Shown piece by piece: positions 25,401 through 37,774 of a stretch of 64,000 bases of DNA. This DNA is from Liolophura sinensis (Eukaryota > Mollusca > Polyplacophora > Chitonida > Chitonidae), in contig NC_088295.1 in the NCBI RefSeq assembly GCF_032854445.1, positions 65,701,249 to 65,765,248 of the forward strand, read 5' to 3'. Every line of letters starts with the position of its first letter. Position 1 is the first letter of the stretch. The translations under genes and the position numbers were made by a program. The notes beneath the pieces are model-generated. The model saw only the letters and a list, made by a program, of their open reading frames with translations. It was not told where the DNA came from and made no database searches.

Positions 25401-28400
25401 TTTTTTTTATGATATTCTATTAATATGATCCTGTATGGCCAAATAGTGTGAGGAGAAAGAGTTGTCTGTGTTTAGTGGGTTGTGTAGTGGGAGGAATTAT
25501 GTTCCTTAGAATATTTGTTTTGCATTTTGGGACAGAGTATTCTAATTAATGATAATTGTAATTTGTAATTATTTTGGGGAAGAATGGAGTGGATCATGGC
25601 CTACTGTTTAAGGTGATTGACTTTCATTTTCTACATCACATGAGACATACATGTTGTTGAACACATATTAAAGCAAAAATTTGCTTTCAGTATTGAAATG
25701 CAAAGAGAGAAATGATGATAAATATCATGCTCTATCTCTGGGGTTGTAAGTGTGGAGGTCTGCCAGCAACTTTTGGAATTGTCATTGAAGGACATGCATT
25801 TGACCAATCATAATCAATTTTGTTGCAAGTAGGTCAACTGTATGCGTTTAATCTTTTTGCTTTCACCAGGAATGAAAAGTAACTTCAGGTGAAGGGGTGG
25901 TGGGACATTAGATGTGGGAGATGCATACATTCTGTGGGTTTCCCCGCAGGCTCACCATAATGCTGGCCGCCGTCAAATTCGTGAAACATTCTTAACTATG
26001 ATGTAAAATACTATTCAGATGAATAAATAATATGCTGCTGCTGTTTGTGATTACAGAACCAGATCCAGGAGATGAAGCAGTCTCAGTCCCCAAGTACAGC
26101 CCAGCTGAGGTCCATGCTGTTAGATCCCGCTGTAAACCTCGTCTTTCTCCGCATGAAGAAAGAGATGGAAGAAAGCAAGGAGAAACTGGAACAAACTCAA
26201 AATGAACTCAGTGCCTGGAAGTTCACACCCGACAGGTGTATATCTCAATCATGGGTAACATTTCTAAGCTTATCTCCACCGGGTTAGACCAGGTGACGCG
26301 ACACAGCAGTCGAGGCCCGGAACAGCCGGAGACGCGGGCAGAGTGTAAGCCTCAGCAGCTGGCTGCGCACTCCACCTTACCACCCCAGACCTCACGGGGA
26401 AGGGCGTCGAGCAGTGCTGTTGTACACCAGCCACTGCAGGCCATGTTTAACCAACAAACTTGGTATTGTATGTCATTAAATGAACGCGACACAAGGCGAT
26501 GTAGAGAGACAATCACCTCCCACCCATTGCAACTGCTCTCCACTCGATCGCTTGGTCACTGTTTTTTGTGGTTGTTTGTCAGTACATCTCAGACATGGCT
26601 TGGTATACCCAAGTCTACCCATGGCCTTTTATCTTTTCTTTAATTGGGATAACATATAGACCTGTCAACACAATAGACACACACTGTTGGGAGGAACTGA
26701 GACTTGAAATAACATTGCCCAATTTATTTTGTGTTTGAGATACTGACCGTGTGCTGCTTTGAACTCTTGACATTAACTTTCCACTATGTATGGGTAGAAG
26801 ACTTCATTTTCAGCAACATATGGTGCTGCATTTATCAAGGTAAAAGCCAGGAGCTACAAGTACATATTACGTTTGTGGCATCTTTTTTTTTTTGTTCTCT
26901 CTTTCGTTTTTTTTTTTTATCAGACTTTTTAACATGGAAAGTCTTTTTATTTTCAGGTCCATGAATATATTAAGTTGGTGCAGAATTTTTAAGTGTTTTA
27001 CTGACCATTTTGAAAAGGTCTTTCAGAGCTGATATCATAATGTGTTAAACACGTCACACCAAAGTATTGACACTGGTTTCCCTTTTGACATTTGCAATCA
27101 GGGATTTTATGCATGATGAATGCAAGTTTTGGAAGAAATCCTGATTGTATACATGTAGATGTCTTAATTTCCTCACCCTTAATATGACAGATGCCTTAAT
27201 CAGATTTCCCACCTTTTCTGCCTTCCTATTCTTCCTCCCGTTGTCTCTGTCCCTCTAGTGATTCATAGAAATGTGTTTTAAACCTGCAGAAACAGCAGGA
27301 CTGGTCTTAAAAGTGCGTGTGTATACATCTTGTGCTCGTACGTTGTGCTAGTGTCTAGCGTGTTGCACCTTCAAACCTGCATCCACATACATGTGCCTGT
27401 ACAAGTGTACATCCGGGGTGGTTCTGTGAGCACAAATCTGCTCAGTCACTGTCCTTGTTTTTTCATGCACTTTTCTGACACATGACAAAGTGCATGATAT
27501 ATGGATGAGAAACAAGTGTTTAAACACAGCATCTGATGTTCAGTTTACTCGGTCTCGCGTTAATAAACTTGCCCAAATACATGTATATAATAAGGGGAAG
27601 GTAACAGATATTTTACACTGGGTTTGCCATCTACAATTATTTCAAATCCAGTGAATATAACTTTTTTTTTTGTTTATAACATGTGCATGCTCATGAAAAA
27701 GGCAGAAACTTGAACCAGGTTTCTGAAGGTGTATGATGTGGCCTTAAACCATGTTTCAAACGTTCCATGGTTAAACTTTGATGGCAGCGTCTTCATCTTA
27801 ATTACAGAGGTGCATTATTCAGCACTAGATTTAAAAAATGCTGAGAATAGTGGTAAATGTACATGGGCAGCACCAATACGCCAATTAGCAGGTATCAATG
27901 TATTAAGATGAAGCATGTATATGTAGGTAGATATATTCTTTTATTGTACCTGTCCTTATCACAGATGGGATAAAGCAAGGCAAACACCAATACGTATTGG
28001 CACCACACACTGCAATCCTGCATATATATGGAGAACAAAGTTCTCCATATACATGCAGGATTAACCCCTTAACCAGTGTTTCCACAGTTTGATCCAAGTA
28101 TTTGCCAATTCATTCCATAGCCAGAAGTAAACTAATTTAAAGATATGACTGACTAGGCAATGATGGAATAATATTCAGCAGCTTCTTGGTGTTTCATTAC
28201 AGTAGTTATGGTTTTAACATAAATATCTCGTGACTTGATGTGATTAATTTCTTCTATTGAGTTTTTATGCCATACTCAAGTAAGTAGAAGTTTCTGAGAG
28301 AGATGAAGGTTGCAGAGAAAGTATACAAAGTCTGTTAAAAGCCACAAACTGTAACCAGGTACCTGACAAATTTGCTGGCAAAAAAGAAAGAAAAAACGGT

Positions 28401-31400
28401 GCGCAATCAAGAACTGGCGAAAAGTTATTGTTTAAGAGGTAGTCTGCATCTCATGAGCTGATTTAGGTATTGTCTTTAAGTTTTATTTTATTTAATTGAT
28501 GTCTTACGCCATACCCAAAAATATTTCGCTTGTGCGATGACGGCCGGCGTTATGGTGGGAGGATCTTGAAGTTTTAAAAGAAGTAAATAAATATTTCTAC
28601 ACCTGTGATTCTTGGAATTTCTTGGAAAGAAATGAACTAATAAATAAATCTGTAAAAACTGCTGAAGTGTATAATATGCAAGGTGATAATTTCAGAGTTT
28701 GGAACATTTCCTGTCACTTGTAGTTTTATAATGATGAACAATCCCAAACATTTTCATTAAGCACGTCTTCAGTAGATTTCAGCATTTCAAATTATATATT
28801 TCAATACAAATAAACTTTGTTTTTATCCATTATACAAGAGAAATAATCTTGGAGACAAAATAGAATTCACTATAAACCAATGACTTTGTACATTTTTATA
28901 GTATTCAATTGTCACTTGACATACAAGTAATTTAAGAGCATAGGCTATGTATATAAAAAGTAGGAGATATTCTATATTAAGACTACACACATTAATACCT
29001 TTAATTATTTTATTTCACCTGAAAGTATGTAAAAGTACACTCTCAGAAGTACATAGTGGCATGAAAGCTGCTTCGCCTTCAGCTCCAAGTAAGGTTTGTC
29101 TTGTGACGCACAAAGTGAGGGCTCAAATCCGCACTTGAACAGGGAATTTATTGCATATCACAGTTTGGGGGGCCTTGGTGACAACAAATGGCGGATGATG
29201 TGTAAGTTACCACTTGCAGTCTCATCACTTGGCTGCCACGTAAATGTATAACTGCCCCCAGAGGTTGGTTTGCCATGAGCTCTCTGGTTTCCTCCATCCA
29301 TAAAACTGACTGCATTATGGTCTGGTAACTTTTAAAGGGTGTTGACAAGCCTGGTTTCCCAGCTGTCGTCCAGCAACCAGAAAGGAATATGTCCAGGACT
29401 TTCTCGTTACATTAGATTTAAATATTTGTTTCCAAAAGATCCCACTGACTGTAGACCTTGCTGAATGTTTGTAAGCACATGCATGTTGGATGTATTTATA
29501 GCGATAATGTTTTTGCTTTGAATAGACTGTTTGGTGTGTTGCTTTGAATAGACTGTTGGGTGTGTGGCAGTGTAAAACTCCGATCAAATAAATTAAATAA
29601 TTGTTAGGCATGTCTGATTGCTTCCATACACATACCTGACTGGTTTGATAGCTTTCACAAGCAGTGAAAAAGTTTTCATTGACATGTTAGTGAGCTTACT
29701 TGTCAGCATTTATCAGTATGGTATTTTGTGTTTTATATGACCGCAATGTACTCGTTTTAAGATGAAGTATGTAGATGTGCAGCGTTGGCCAAGACCAAAG
29801 CCCAAGGACAACTTTGACTAGACAGCAGCTCAAGAGAGATAACTCTGTCTGTTCTTTCTGGTGTCACAGTTACTCCCCTTGTGGTTGGTTTTACCAACAC
29901 TGTTAACTGTTCTGCATATGGGTCTTTGTGTATACTCTTTGACAGCTCTGTGTAGTATGTTACAACAATATTACTGAAATATAACCAATGTGACATTAAT
30001 CCCCAAACATTCATTCATATATATGTATATATGCGTATGATAGATTGAGTGGAATACTTTATAAATACCAATGTGCAACTGTTAGCAACCTTCATTTACA
30101 TAAATCATCTGTTTAAGTGAACATTTTTCCTTATACACGTAACTGTTTCGATGTACTTTGAGGTAGACCTGCATTGTTTGTATTGAATACTGATGTGATA
30201 GTGATATATTCGGATCAGTGCAATTTAAAATAAGCAGATAATTAAACTTCAACTGTGCAGAAATATAAATGGTGGCTGAAGTTTGGCCATACCAAAATAG
30301 TTTCTGTTACAATAGATGTGAATTTTATCCAGTGCCTGGTGTTGGTTGTTAGTTTATGAGAGGCATTCTGGTTTCCTCCACCCATAAACCTGACGGCTGT
30401 CCTATCAGGAAAAAATGCTTGAGTGCTGCTTTTAACAGTTAGACGATGTTTCTATGTCCAACTCTCATTGTTTGAGTGGTTGTTTTGGTGCAATCTAACA
30501 TTTGTTGAAGGCCACTTTCTTCCACCAGTATTGTGTGCACATCTCCATGCCTCATGGACAGTTGGTCAGTTACTTTCCAGTGGTTTAGCCAGGCATTCCA
30601 ATCGTAGAATGGACCTCCCTTGTGTAAGTGAAAAGTTCTTGAACAGAGCAGTAATTGAAATAATAAATGAATCAAAGGTACTTCGATAGGATTTCAAAGC
30701 ATGACTTTTGCTTTGCCAGATACTCATAGATGTCTTAGGCTTGTCCTGTTAATAGTAAGTGTATCTTGCACCAGACCTTAAGCAATGTTTTTTCCTGCCT
30801 CTGCTAATTTCAGTCAAACAGGAAAGCGTCTGATGGCCAAGTGTCGCATGTTACATCAGGAGAATGAAGAGCTGGGCAAGGTGTTGTCCTCCGGGCGAAT
30901 CGCTAAGTTGGAGGGAGAGATTGCTCTGGAGAAAACACTTGTACAGGAGATGAAGAAAAGTCAAGCAGGTTAGATTTGTCATGAGTTTTCAATGTGTTGT
31001 ACTATGGTGGGCTCTGCATGGAACAAGAGAAACTGGGCTGAATTTGTATACAAAGATAACCAGTGGGACCCTATAAATAACCCCATGATTGATGGACAAC
31101 ACCAATACAACAGAGGTATCCTAATCTTCAGCAGTTTTGCTGATTGTTGCTGACTTAATGTGATGCATATTTAAGAGGCTAAATCTTTGTATCTTGGTTT
31201 GGAGAATCTTAGAAATACTTTGACCTGAAAAAAGTTTTCTGTTGGTAAGCACATTGTTTTTTTTCATGAGCCAATGGGGGAATATTTGTAGGGTACCTTG
31301 AGCATCTCACTTGCTCAGATTTCATGTTCTGCCATTACCAGAAGGAAAACACAAAAATTTTTCATTGTACTCTGCCTGTGTATAGTTTTTACAAGATTTT

Positions 31401-32174
31401 ATTGCGAAACAAAGTATCCATTTAATGTCTCTTGTTGCTGTTGCAATGTCTTCAGAACTGGATGAGTTTCTTGGGGAGATAGATGAGGATGTGGAGGGAA
31501 TGCAGAGCATGATATGTGTGCTACAGAAACAGCTGAAGGAAGCCAAGGAGCGCGTGTCTCAGCTCCAGGAAGAAAATGAACTGCTGAAAACTGACAGCAA
31601 AGTGGAGGCAGCAGTGGGACGGGAACCCACAGACTCTGAGCTGAGGGCAGCCAGTGGTTCCCCGGACAGGCACTCAAACCACAGCTCGCAGACCTGGCCC
31701 ACAGAGGTTGTGTCAGAACCACACCGCGAGGCTGAGGAAATTCGCAGCCTGTCTGAGGCTGCAGTCACAGACAACCATGTCACGGACAAAAGTGGTAGTA
31801 TAGACACAGAGGAAGAGGACATGGAGATGGACTGCAAAGAGGAGCAGCTCCCACAGTGTGAACCTGCTCATCTGTCCTCGCCCCAACCCTCATTAGAGCA
31901 CTCTGACCATTTAACTGCTAGTTCTAATCACACCTCGCACCTCGGGGCAGTCAGCCCTAGTGCTGACCCCCCTAGAGACCCCTTAGACCCCTCCTCCCCG
32001 GACACGAGGACTTCCAGTGGCCCAGAGGCCAACTTGTCAGGAGTAAACGGGGAGGAAGTTAGGACTAGCAGGACAAAGGATGAGAGAGAGCATGAAGCTG
32101 GGGAACAGACCAGTGAGGACTTAGTACACAATGGCATCAAGGAGACATGGCAGCAAGCTGAGGGCACTGTGTAA
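22453..32174 (+). CDS. WTAP: WTAP, regulatory subunit of the m6A mRNA methyltransferase, complete, 7 coding exons
   Basis: WTAP places the METTL3-METTL14 catalytic pair in nuclear speckles and bridges it to VIRMA, HAKAI and ZC3H13. Exons: 22453-22482, 22874-22929, 23474-23538, 24504-24622, 26057-26235, 30814-30968, 31456-32174; phases agree and give 440 residues (human 396). Hallmarks in order: RDELLIRWKEQEMYV (about 24-38), SEEKLKQQHIEAARRENTLV, AQLRSMLLDPAVNLVFLRMK, KLEQTQNELSAWKFTPDSQT (about 132-152), GKRLMAKCRMLHQENEELG, and ELDEFLGEIDEDVEGMQS followed by a heptad-like LQKQLKEAKERVSQLQEE. This is the long coiled coil of the family. The last exon then encodes about 190 residues of Ser/Glu/Pro/His-rich, probably disordered tail with little obvious conservation. 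It is head-to-head with SOD2. A candidate poly(A) signal AATAAA is at 32542-32547. No break is seen. Confidence 0.97.
25890..26030 (+). mobile_element. SINE-A 3' part in WTAP intron
   Basis: GTGGGTTTCCCCGCAGGCTC, ACCATAATGCTGGCCGCCGT and a decayed GATGAATAAATAA tail end about 25 bases before the acceptor of the exon at 26057. Confidence 0.75.
26236..26480 (+). other. CpG-rich block at the start of the large WTAP intron
   Basis: Just after the donor at 26236, about 140 bases (26281-26420) hold 11 CpGs by my count, while the rest of the intron has almost none. If the donor is not used, the reading frame continues for 17 codons after FTPD and stops at 26285-26287, giving a WTAP truncated inside the coiled coil. 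Function unknown. Confidence 0.5.
28014..28062 (+). repeat. Near-perfect 23-bp hairpin in WTAP intron
   Basis: Arms 28014-28036 and 28040-28062 are inverted copies with one mismatch around a 3-base AAA loop. A separate perfect palindrome CCAATACGTATTGG lies just upstream at 27987-28000. Confidence 0.9.
28480..28562 (-). mobile_element. SINE-A 3' fragment, reverse
   Basis: TTTATTTAATTGATGTCTTA, ACGCCATACCCAAAAATATT and GACGGCCGGCGTTATGGTGG represent the reversed tail and body. It is a local patch of CpG in a CpG-poor intron. Confidence 0.85.
29160..29605 (+). repeat. SINE-like remnants in WTAP intron
   Basis: GGTTTCCTCCATCCATAAAA then CTGACTGCATTATGG (about 29285-29320) and AAAACTCCGATCAAATAAAT (about 29575-29594) resemble SINE body and tail pieces. 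They are diverged and incomplete. Confidence 0.5.
30345..30580 (+). repeat. SINE-C-like fragment and dispersed repeat C, copy 2
   Basis: GTTTCCTCCACCCATAAACC then TGACGGCTGTC at about 30370-30400 recalls 8975-9010. TTGTTGAAGGCCACTTTCTT then CCACCAGTATTGTGTGC at about 30500-30540 matches the repeats at 10.6 and 34.6 kb. Confidence 0.55.
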
Positions 32175-32800
32175 AAATTATTGTGGTTGCATGATTTAAT
32201 TAGTCCTAGACCTGAGTGACATCGTGGATGGCGTGGGCTTTGGGAAAAGGGGAGGGAGGGAGGGAGGAGGTGTAACCAGTGTCAATGGAATGCTTCATCC
32301 TTTCATTTATAATATACCTTAAATCATTCATGTAAGACCACCTGAAGACCACTGTATAAATGGCTGGTGACAAATGGAAACACACGCCTATAGCAAGTTT
32401 GTTTTTTTTCTTAGTGAAACCTTATTGCAAAACTTAACTGTTCATTTTTATACACGTTGAAATGTGTAACGAATCAAGTTTTGTATTGACAGTAAACTCT
32501 TGCTCAGATGGTATTTTTTCTTTAAGTTATATAGAATTTTTAATAAAAAGAATTATCCCGAATTCATGCTAGGGCTGGTTCTTGAAATTCATGTACAAGG
32601 CTTCTTTTTAGTTGTAACAGTTCTGAAGTTGGTGTACAAATATGCATGTCACAAGGTCATTTTAAATTGTGGAGGTGAAATGAAGCTGTTAAAGGACAGA
32701 TTTTGTTAACCTTACCTTTGCCTGACCATCTTATCATGAAATTTCAATGACTGTAAAATCTCCCCTTTATCTGTGACTACCCTTTTAAGATTGTCATCGT
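32175..32800 (+). other. WTAP 3' UTR with G-quadruplex motif
   Basis: GGGGAGGGAGGGAGGG at 32249-32264 has four runs of at least three G, 75 bases past the stop, on the transcribed sense strand. AATAAA is at 32542-32547. The 3' end is inferred. Confidence 0.6.
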
Positions 32801-34629
32801 GATAAATTATTAGTTCAGGGATTTAGTCCTGGGTACCAAAAAAAGAAAAAACTTTGGCAGAATATTTTACAGTTGCAGTTACATCTCCAGATATAGGATA
32901 GGGGTCTGTCTAAATGAAGTGAGGGTAAATTGGTCAACAAAGTTGGAATTTTGCTCTCATTTGTTTTATCCATCCATGTTGAATCATTTTGAATATCTTT
33001 CTCATGTTTGATCATGGAAATGAAGTTTATTTGATATTACCTGAAGGAGTTGGGTTTGTTGTCTCTAAAACAAGGTGTATTGTACCAGGAATTCTGCCAG
33101 GCATAGCAATGAGAAAATCGCCACTAGTGTCAGAACTACTATCAAGGAGGAGTTGCAGGACTGGACCCGGTTTCACAAAGCTTTTTAAGTTCAATTAATT
33201 GCTTAAGTCGTTACAAGTGTACATTAGAGAACACTTTTGCTTGAGCCAAACGATGTCTGAAGTTTTGAGAAAAGGACCGAGGAGCAAATTCACTCTAGCT
33301 ATTAGTAACGCTTTAAAGTCCGTTTATCAACAGGGTTGTTCTTGTTTAAGTCATTTCGTGTTGACTTCGCTGAAGGTTGGTTGGTTTGGTACTTCAGAAA
33401 TGTTTAAGGTTTCCCCGGAGCTCAGGCTGGGTTTTCTCCATTGCTAAACTTAGTATCGTATTTAAGTGAACTTTTCTGGACTACAGATTGAGAAAAAAAA
33501 ATCCAGTGGATAAATAAATTTTAAATAATTCTGGATTTTCATCCAAAACTCCTTGGTGCGGAGTGAAACACAAGATACCTCACAACGACCACAGGTTATA
33601 ATGACCAATAAGGAACTGGTTTGTGGAGTACATACGTTGGTCTCCACAGAATGCTATCAAGGGAAACATTATGACAAGAAAGACTGAAGGTACTTTCTCT
33701 TGGTGGAATTGTTAGTGACCTGCTATGTTCACCTAAACATGCTTGAAGCTCCATGAAGACTGCCAAACCATGAAGGCTGATTTTGTGCACCATAAGTCTG
33801 TACTATCAGCTTAGTACTGACCTTCCTTGGATATTCTCCTGCGGGTGTTTAGGCTGGTATAATCTGTGTTAGGCTTCAGTGCAAAAGTGATTCCAAGCCT
33901 ATGTAATAATCTCTACCGGGCCCGATAAAGCCGATGCAGTAAGTAATATGCATTATTATATATAATGACATAAGTTATGTTGAAATAATGGCGCAGTTCT
34001 TCGCTGAACCGAAACGAAACACCGCTGTGATTTTAAATAAATAAATAATGTAATGAGGCACGTGAAACCAATAATGGGCTTGGTGCATACGAATAGTTGC
34101 GTTACTTCTCGGTTAGAACCGGTTCAATACGGCATTTCTAGATAGTCTTAAATCGCCCTACATAGTGTAACGGAAATAAAACTTGAAAGAGAAATTAAAA
34201 GTTTTACATACCATGAACCAGAGCTGCGACTTTAAAAGTGCGTCCTATGGACACTCATATCGCCAACAGTGACGGAACGGTCCCGCAAATATGTTTCATT
34301 CAAAGAATTGATTGATTGATTGATAACAATAGGATGTCATACATCCTGTAATTTTGGGTGCGCATGACCGTAATGATTTAGTGAGGTGCATATAACCCTT
34401 GATGACTCACGTCCCTTTTTTATATCTGGACTGGCGCTTGCACAGCGAACATCCAGTTGTAATACTGCCTGAATTGGCATACGCGTGTGGCAAGGACATA
34501 CAAGTGTTGAGTTCAATTCCAGGCCCGGGCGTGTTCAGGACCCCCCTCCGATTGCGCTGTTTGTTTGTGTTTTGTTTTTGTGTTTTTTTTTTTAGGGATA
34601 ATAAGGTTGACAGCTACTTTAGTGTCATA

Positions 34630-34700
34630 TAGGTGGTCTTGCAAAGTTTGTTGGAAGTCACTGTTCTTCCACCAGTATGGCTTGTACCTTGAACTCGCTC
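34630..34700 (+). repeat. Dispersed repeat C, copy 3
   Basis: TTTGTTGGAAGTCACTGTTC then TTCCACCAGTATGGCTTG matches the copies at about 10600 and 30500. Confidence 0.5.
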
Positions 34701-35216
34701 TTCGGTTGAAACTCAATGCGTCACATGTCGACATAGCTGGCCTTGCAGGTACTTCCCAAAAGCAGGTTGCTTACTCTGGCAATTCGGTTTTCTCCCGTCA
34801 TGAAACTGTTCGCCTTCGTTCTTGTCAAACATCTCTGTGGCCGGCGATTAGCGTTATTTGAAATGTCCTTCTTGTGATGATGCCAGACCGAGTATAGTGT
34901 CCGATGTATATGATGTATTTATGCTATACAGACTAATTAACGACGGCTACAATTTTAATTTTCTTATGTAGCGAACTACGAGCAAGTAGACCTACATTAT
35001 TGGTAAATTTACAATCGGATCAGTGGCTTAAGCGCGTGTATTAGGTGTTCTACTGACCGATACATACTGGTATATACTTGGAATGTCAACATGTCCGTGC
35101 CTGGTGAAGAGAACAAAAAAAAACAAAGCGTCCTACTATACATGTATACATTTTTGCGTAGAATTTGCATGCATACTCGAAGTCAAGCTCCTTATATAGG
35201 CCTTTAGCCTGTTTGT

Positions 35217-35330
<114 letters not shown>

Positions 35331-35639
35331 GGATAAAACTATATAGCGGTATAATTATCTCCTTTTTCCGCCAAACAACTCTTTTGTTTTTTTTTTAAAT
35401 CTGATAGACGCTTGTACATGTAGTCTTGTAAACACAGCTTCTCATGCAGTATGAGAGTACCTTTACATATATACTGGTGAATGCAATTCCTCACCAAATA
35501 TGTAGGTAAATTTAGTTATATACACATTTTAACTCCTAAAATGCGGATGGTAAAACATCATCATGTTACATGCTATAGACAGACCAGGGACATTTTTGCG
35601 GAATTCGATCATCATTGTCTCATCTGTCCCACGCGTTCT

Positions 35640-35885
35640 TCTCGCTCCTGCGAGAAAAACGGCACTGGACCAATGAGCTCAGATCTAAGGCTCAAATCTA
35701 GTTGTCGCTGGTTCGTAGGCAGCTTTATGTCAGGGGTGTTTGTCAGCAGCTTAGCTATAAGGGCGGTTGTTTTCTTTGCATGGGCTCAGCCCGATTTCCT
35801 CCTGCCACGCATAACCCTGATCGCCATGCATCAGCTACAACTGAAATATTCTCAAATGCGACGTTAAACCCCAATGAAATGAATA
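35640..35885 (+). mobile_element. SINE-C copy
   Basis: GGCTCAGCCCGATTTCCTCC, CACGCATAACCCTGATCGCC and CTGAAATATTCTCAAATG lead to the tail CGACGTTAAACCCCAATGAA. The body parallels SINE-A, and the tail parallels that of SINE-B at 51240-51257. Confidence 0.7.
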
Positions 35886-36174
35886 CTAATGAGTTAAGGA
35901 AAGCGAGCAAGTCACAATGAAAACCAGCGCACGTCACCAGTTAGCTACGGCCAACCTGTATAGTAACAATCAAATACTGAGTTTATAACCGTGAAATGGC
36001 ATTTCCGCAAATGCCATAAACTATATGCATACCAAATGTCATCCAATGTTCTATGGAGTCATGATATGCCCATTAAGAATGTTATACCCAACACACGCTT
36101 TTCTGATCAACTTCATTCCAGGCCCAAGTATTATGTTGTTATAAGTACAGTTGCCAATAAATTGATTCAAAATT

Positions 36175-36246
36175 TCAGAATAATGTCTCTTCATTGCATG
36201 ATAAAAATTTATTTCATTCCAGAATAATGTTTATTCATTGCATGAA
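36175..36246 (+). repeat. Short tandem duplication
   Basis: CAGAATAATGTCTCTTCATT then GCATGA at about 36175 recurs with two changes at about 36221, 46 bases later. Confidence 0.75.
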
Positions 36247-37199
36247 ACTCTGAATCAGTCCTGTTGGACATTGGATAAGCTGTCCTCTGCCCTTTGTTTG
36301 CTTCTTTTACAAAATCACGACCCTCTCACCTTGTAGCAGGCTAATCTCAACACCAAAATGTGTCGCAGGAGGTCGTATGCTCGAATCCCGCTTCTTTATT
36401 TGATTGGTGTTTTAAGGAGTGCCTTAATGCGTGACATAAATTAATAAACTAATATATTTGTCAAGCAAATATATTTATAGTTTTGCATCACTATAAGACC
36501 GTGGCAGCAGTGCTGACGTCACACGGTTACCTGTTTATGTACGTTACACTGGGCCACTAAACGTTCCAATCCATCCTGCCATCGAAATCTCTCAGTGTAC
36601 ACGTACATGTACACGTGATACGTGTTCGTTAATTGCTTTATCTGTCTCAATTACACACTATCTCCGGATGTAAGGCTACATGCTTTGCCACGCCTTAAAA
36701 TAAAGTCAAATAAGCTACTCCCAAACATGCTCAACCGAGCCATAATTTAAGCCCCTTGGTTAAAAACCACATATATACATATATATACTAACCTTATTAC
36801 GAAAGATCAATGTCTGCAACGTTGTGTCTGTGGACTCATATTAATGAACACTATATATTGCAATATATTTACATCTAAAGCCGTGATAACGTGTTTTCTA
36901 GCATGTCCGGGAATAGCTCGGGTCATGCCAACCGTCAGCCCATGTGGCATTAATCGTTGTGTAGCGGGATATACTGAGCAGGAGCACCGGTTGTGGCGGG
37001 AAAACTGTCATTGATATATACCACACATATAGACCGTTATAGCCTAAATTCAGGCCTAACGGTAAACGAAAGAAGACGAGGGACTCTTGCACCCCTCCTC
37101 AGACGATTCAGAAAAAACTGGGATGTATTAAGATTGACGTAACTGCTATTGTCAGACCACGTACAAACGTAAGTCGATTACCCCCTGTATCTACATGTG

Positions 37200-37294
37200 T
37201 ACACTGTACCTAGACTGCTTGTGGGCAAATTTCGGATATTCCGAATTAAGTATATATATGTACACTGTACCTAGACTGCTTGTGGGCAAATTTC
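37200..37294 (+). repeat. 34-bp duplication, 61-bp spacing
   Basis: GTACACTGTACCTAGACTGC followed by TTGTGGGCAAATTT starts at about 37199 and again at about 37260, identical over the shared part. It looks recent. Confidence 0.9.
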
Positions 37295-37774
37295 TTTTTT
37301 ATATATGTGCTTTGAATACAGAACATTAGGTCGTGTGCTATACAGGAGCCGTCTTACAATGAATTACATGCCTCTGGATTGGGATATGGATTTAAAACAG
37401 AACGCTGACATAAATGTAAATGTTTTTCTTTATTTACCCTTTATTGTGACTTTGTGTCTTCATGTTCATAAACTGTTAGTGTGAAGGTCTACACCTAACT
37501 CCTTAGGCTATTCGTTACGTACTCAACCACGTTCCTCCTAATTAAGCTTGATTAGGATAATAACTAGTATTATTTCTCATGTCCCGCACCCACAAATGAT
37601 GATTTTTCGCACCCATCGTCTGTGTGTATTAGTGACATTTTGTCATTTCAGCACTTTCACAAATTTCAACACTACCATGCAAAGTCGTGTAACATGAGAA
37701 TCCGCACTGGGAACCTACTAATTTAAGGTCAAGGTCATCATTCATCTTCCATGACAATTCTATGGTTGGTTTTC

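Noticed and set aside
28014-28062. miRNA precursor
   Set aside because: The 3-base loop and 23-bp stem are too short for a normal precursor.
31399-31837. Antisense ORFs of 107 and 92 codons over the WTAP last exon
   Set aside because: They are shadows of the real WTAP frame in a GC-richer exon.
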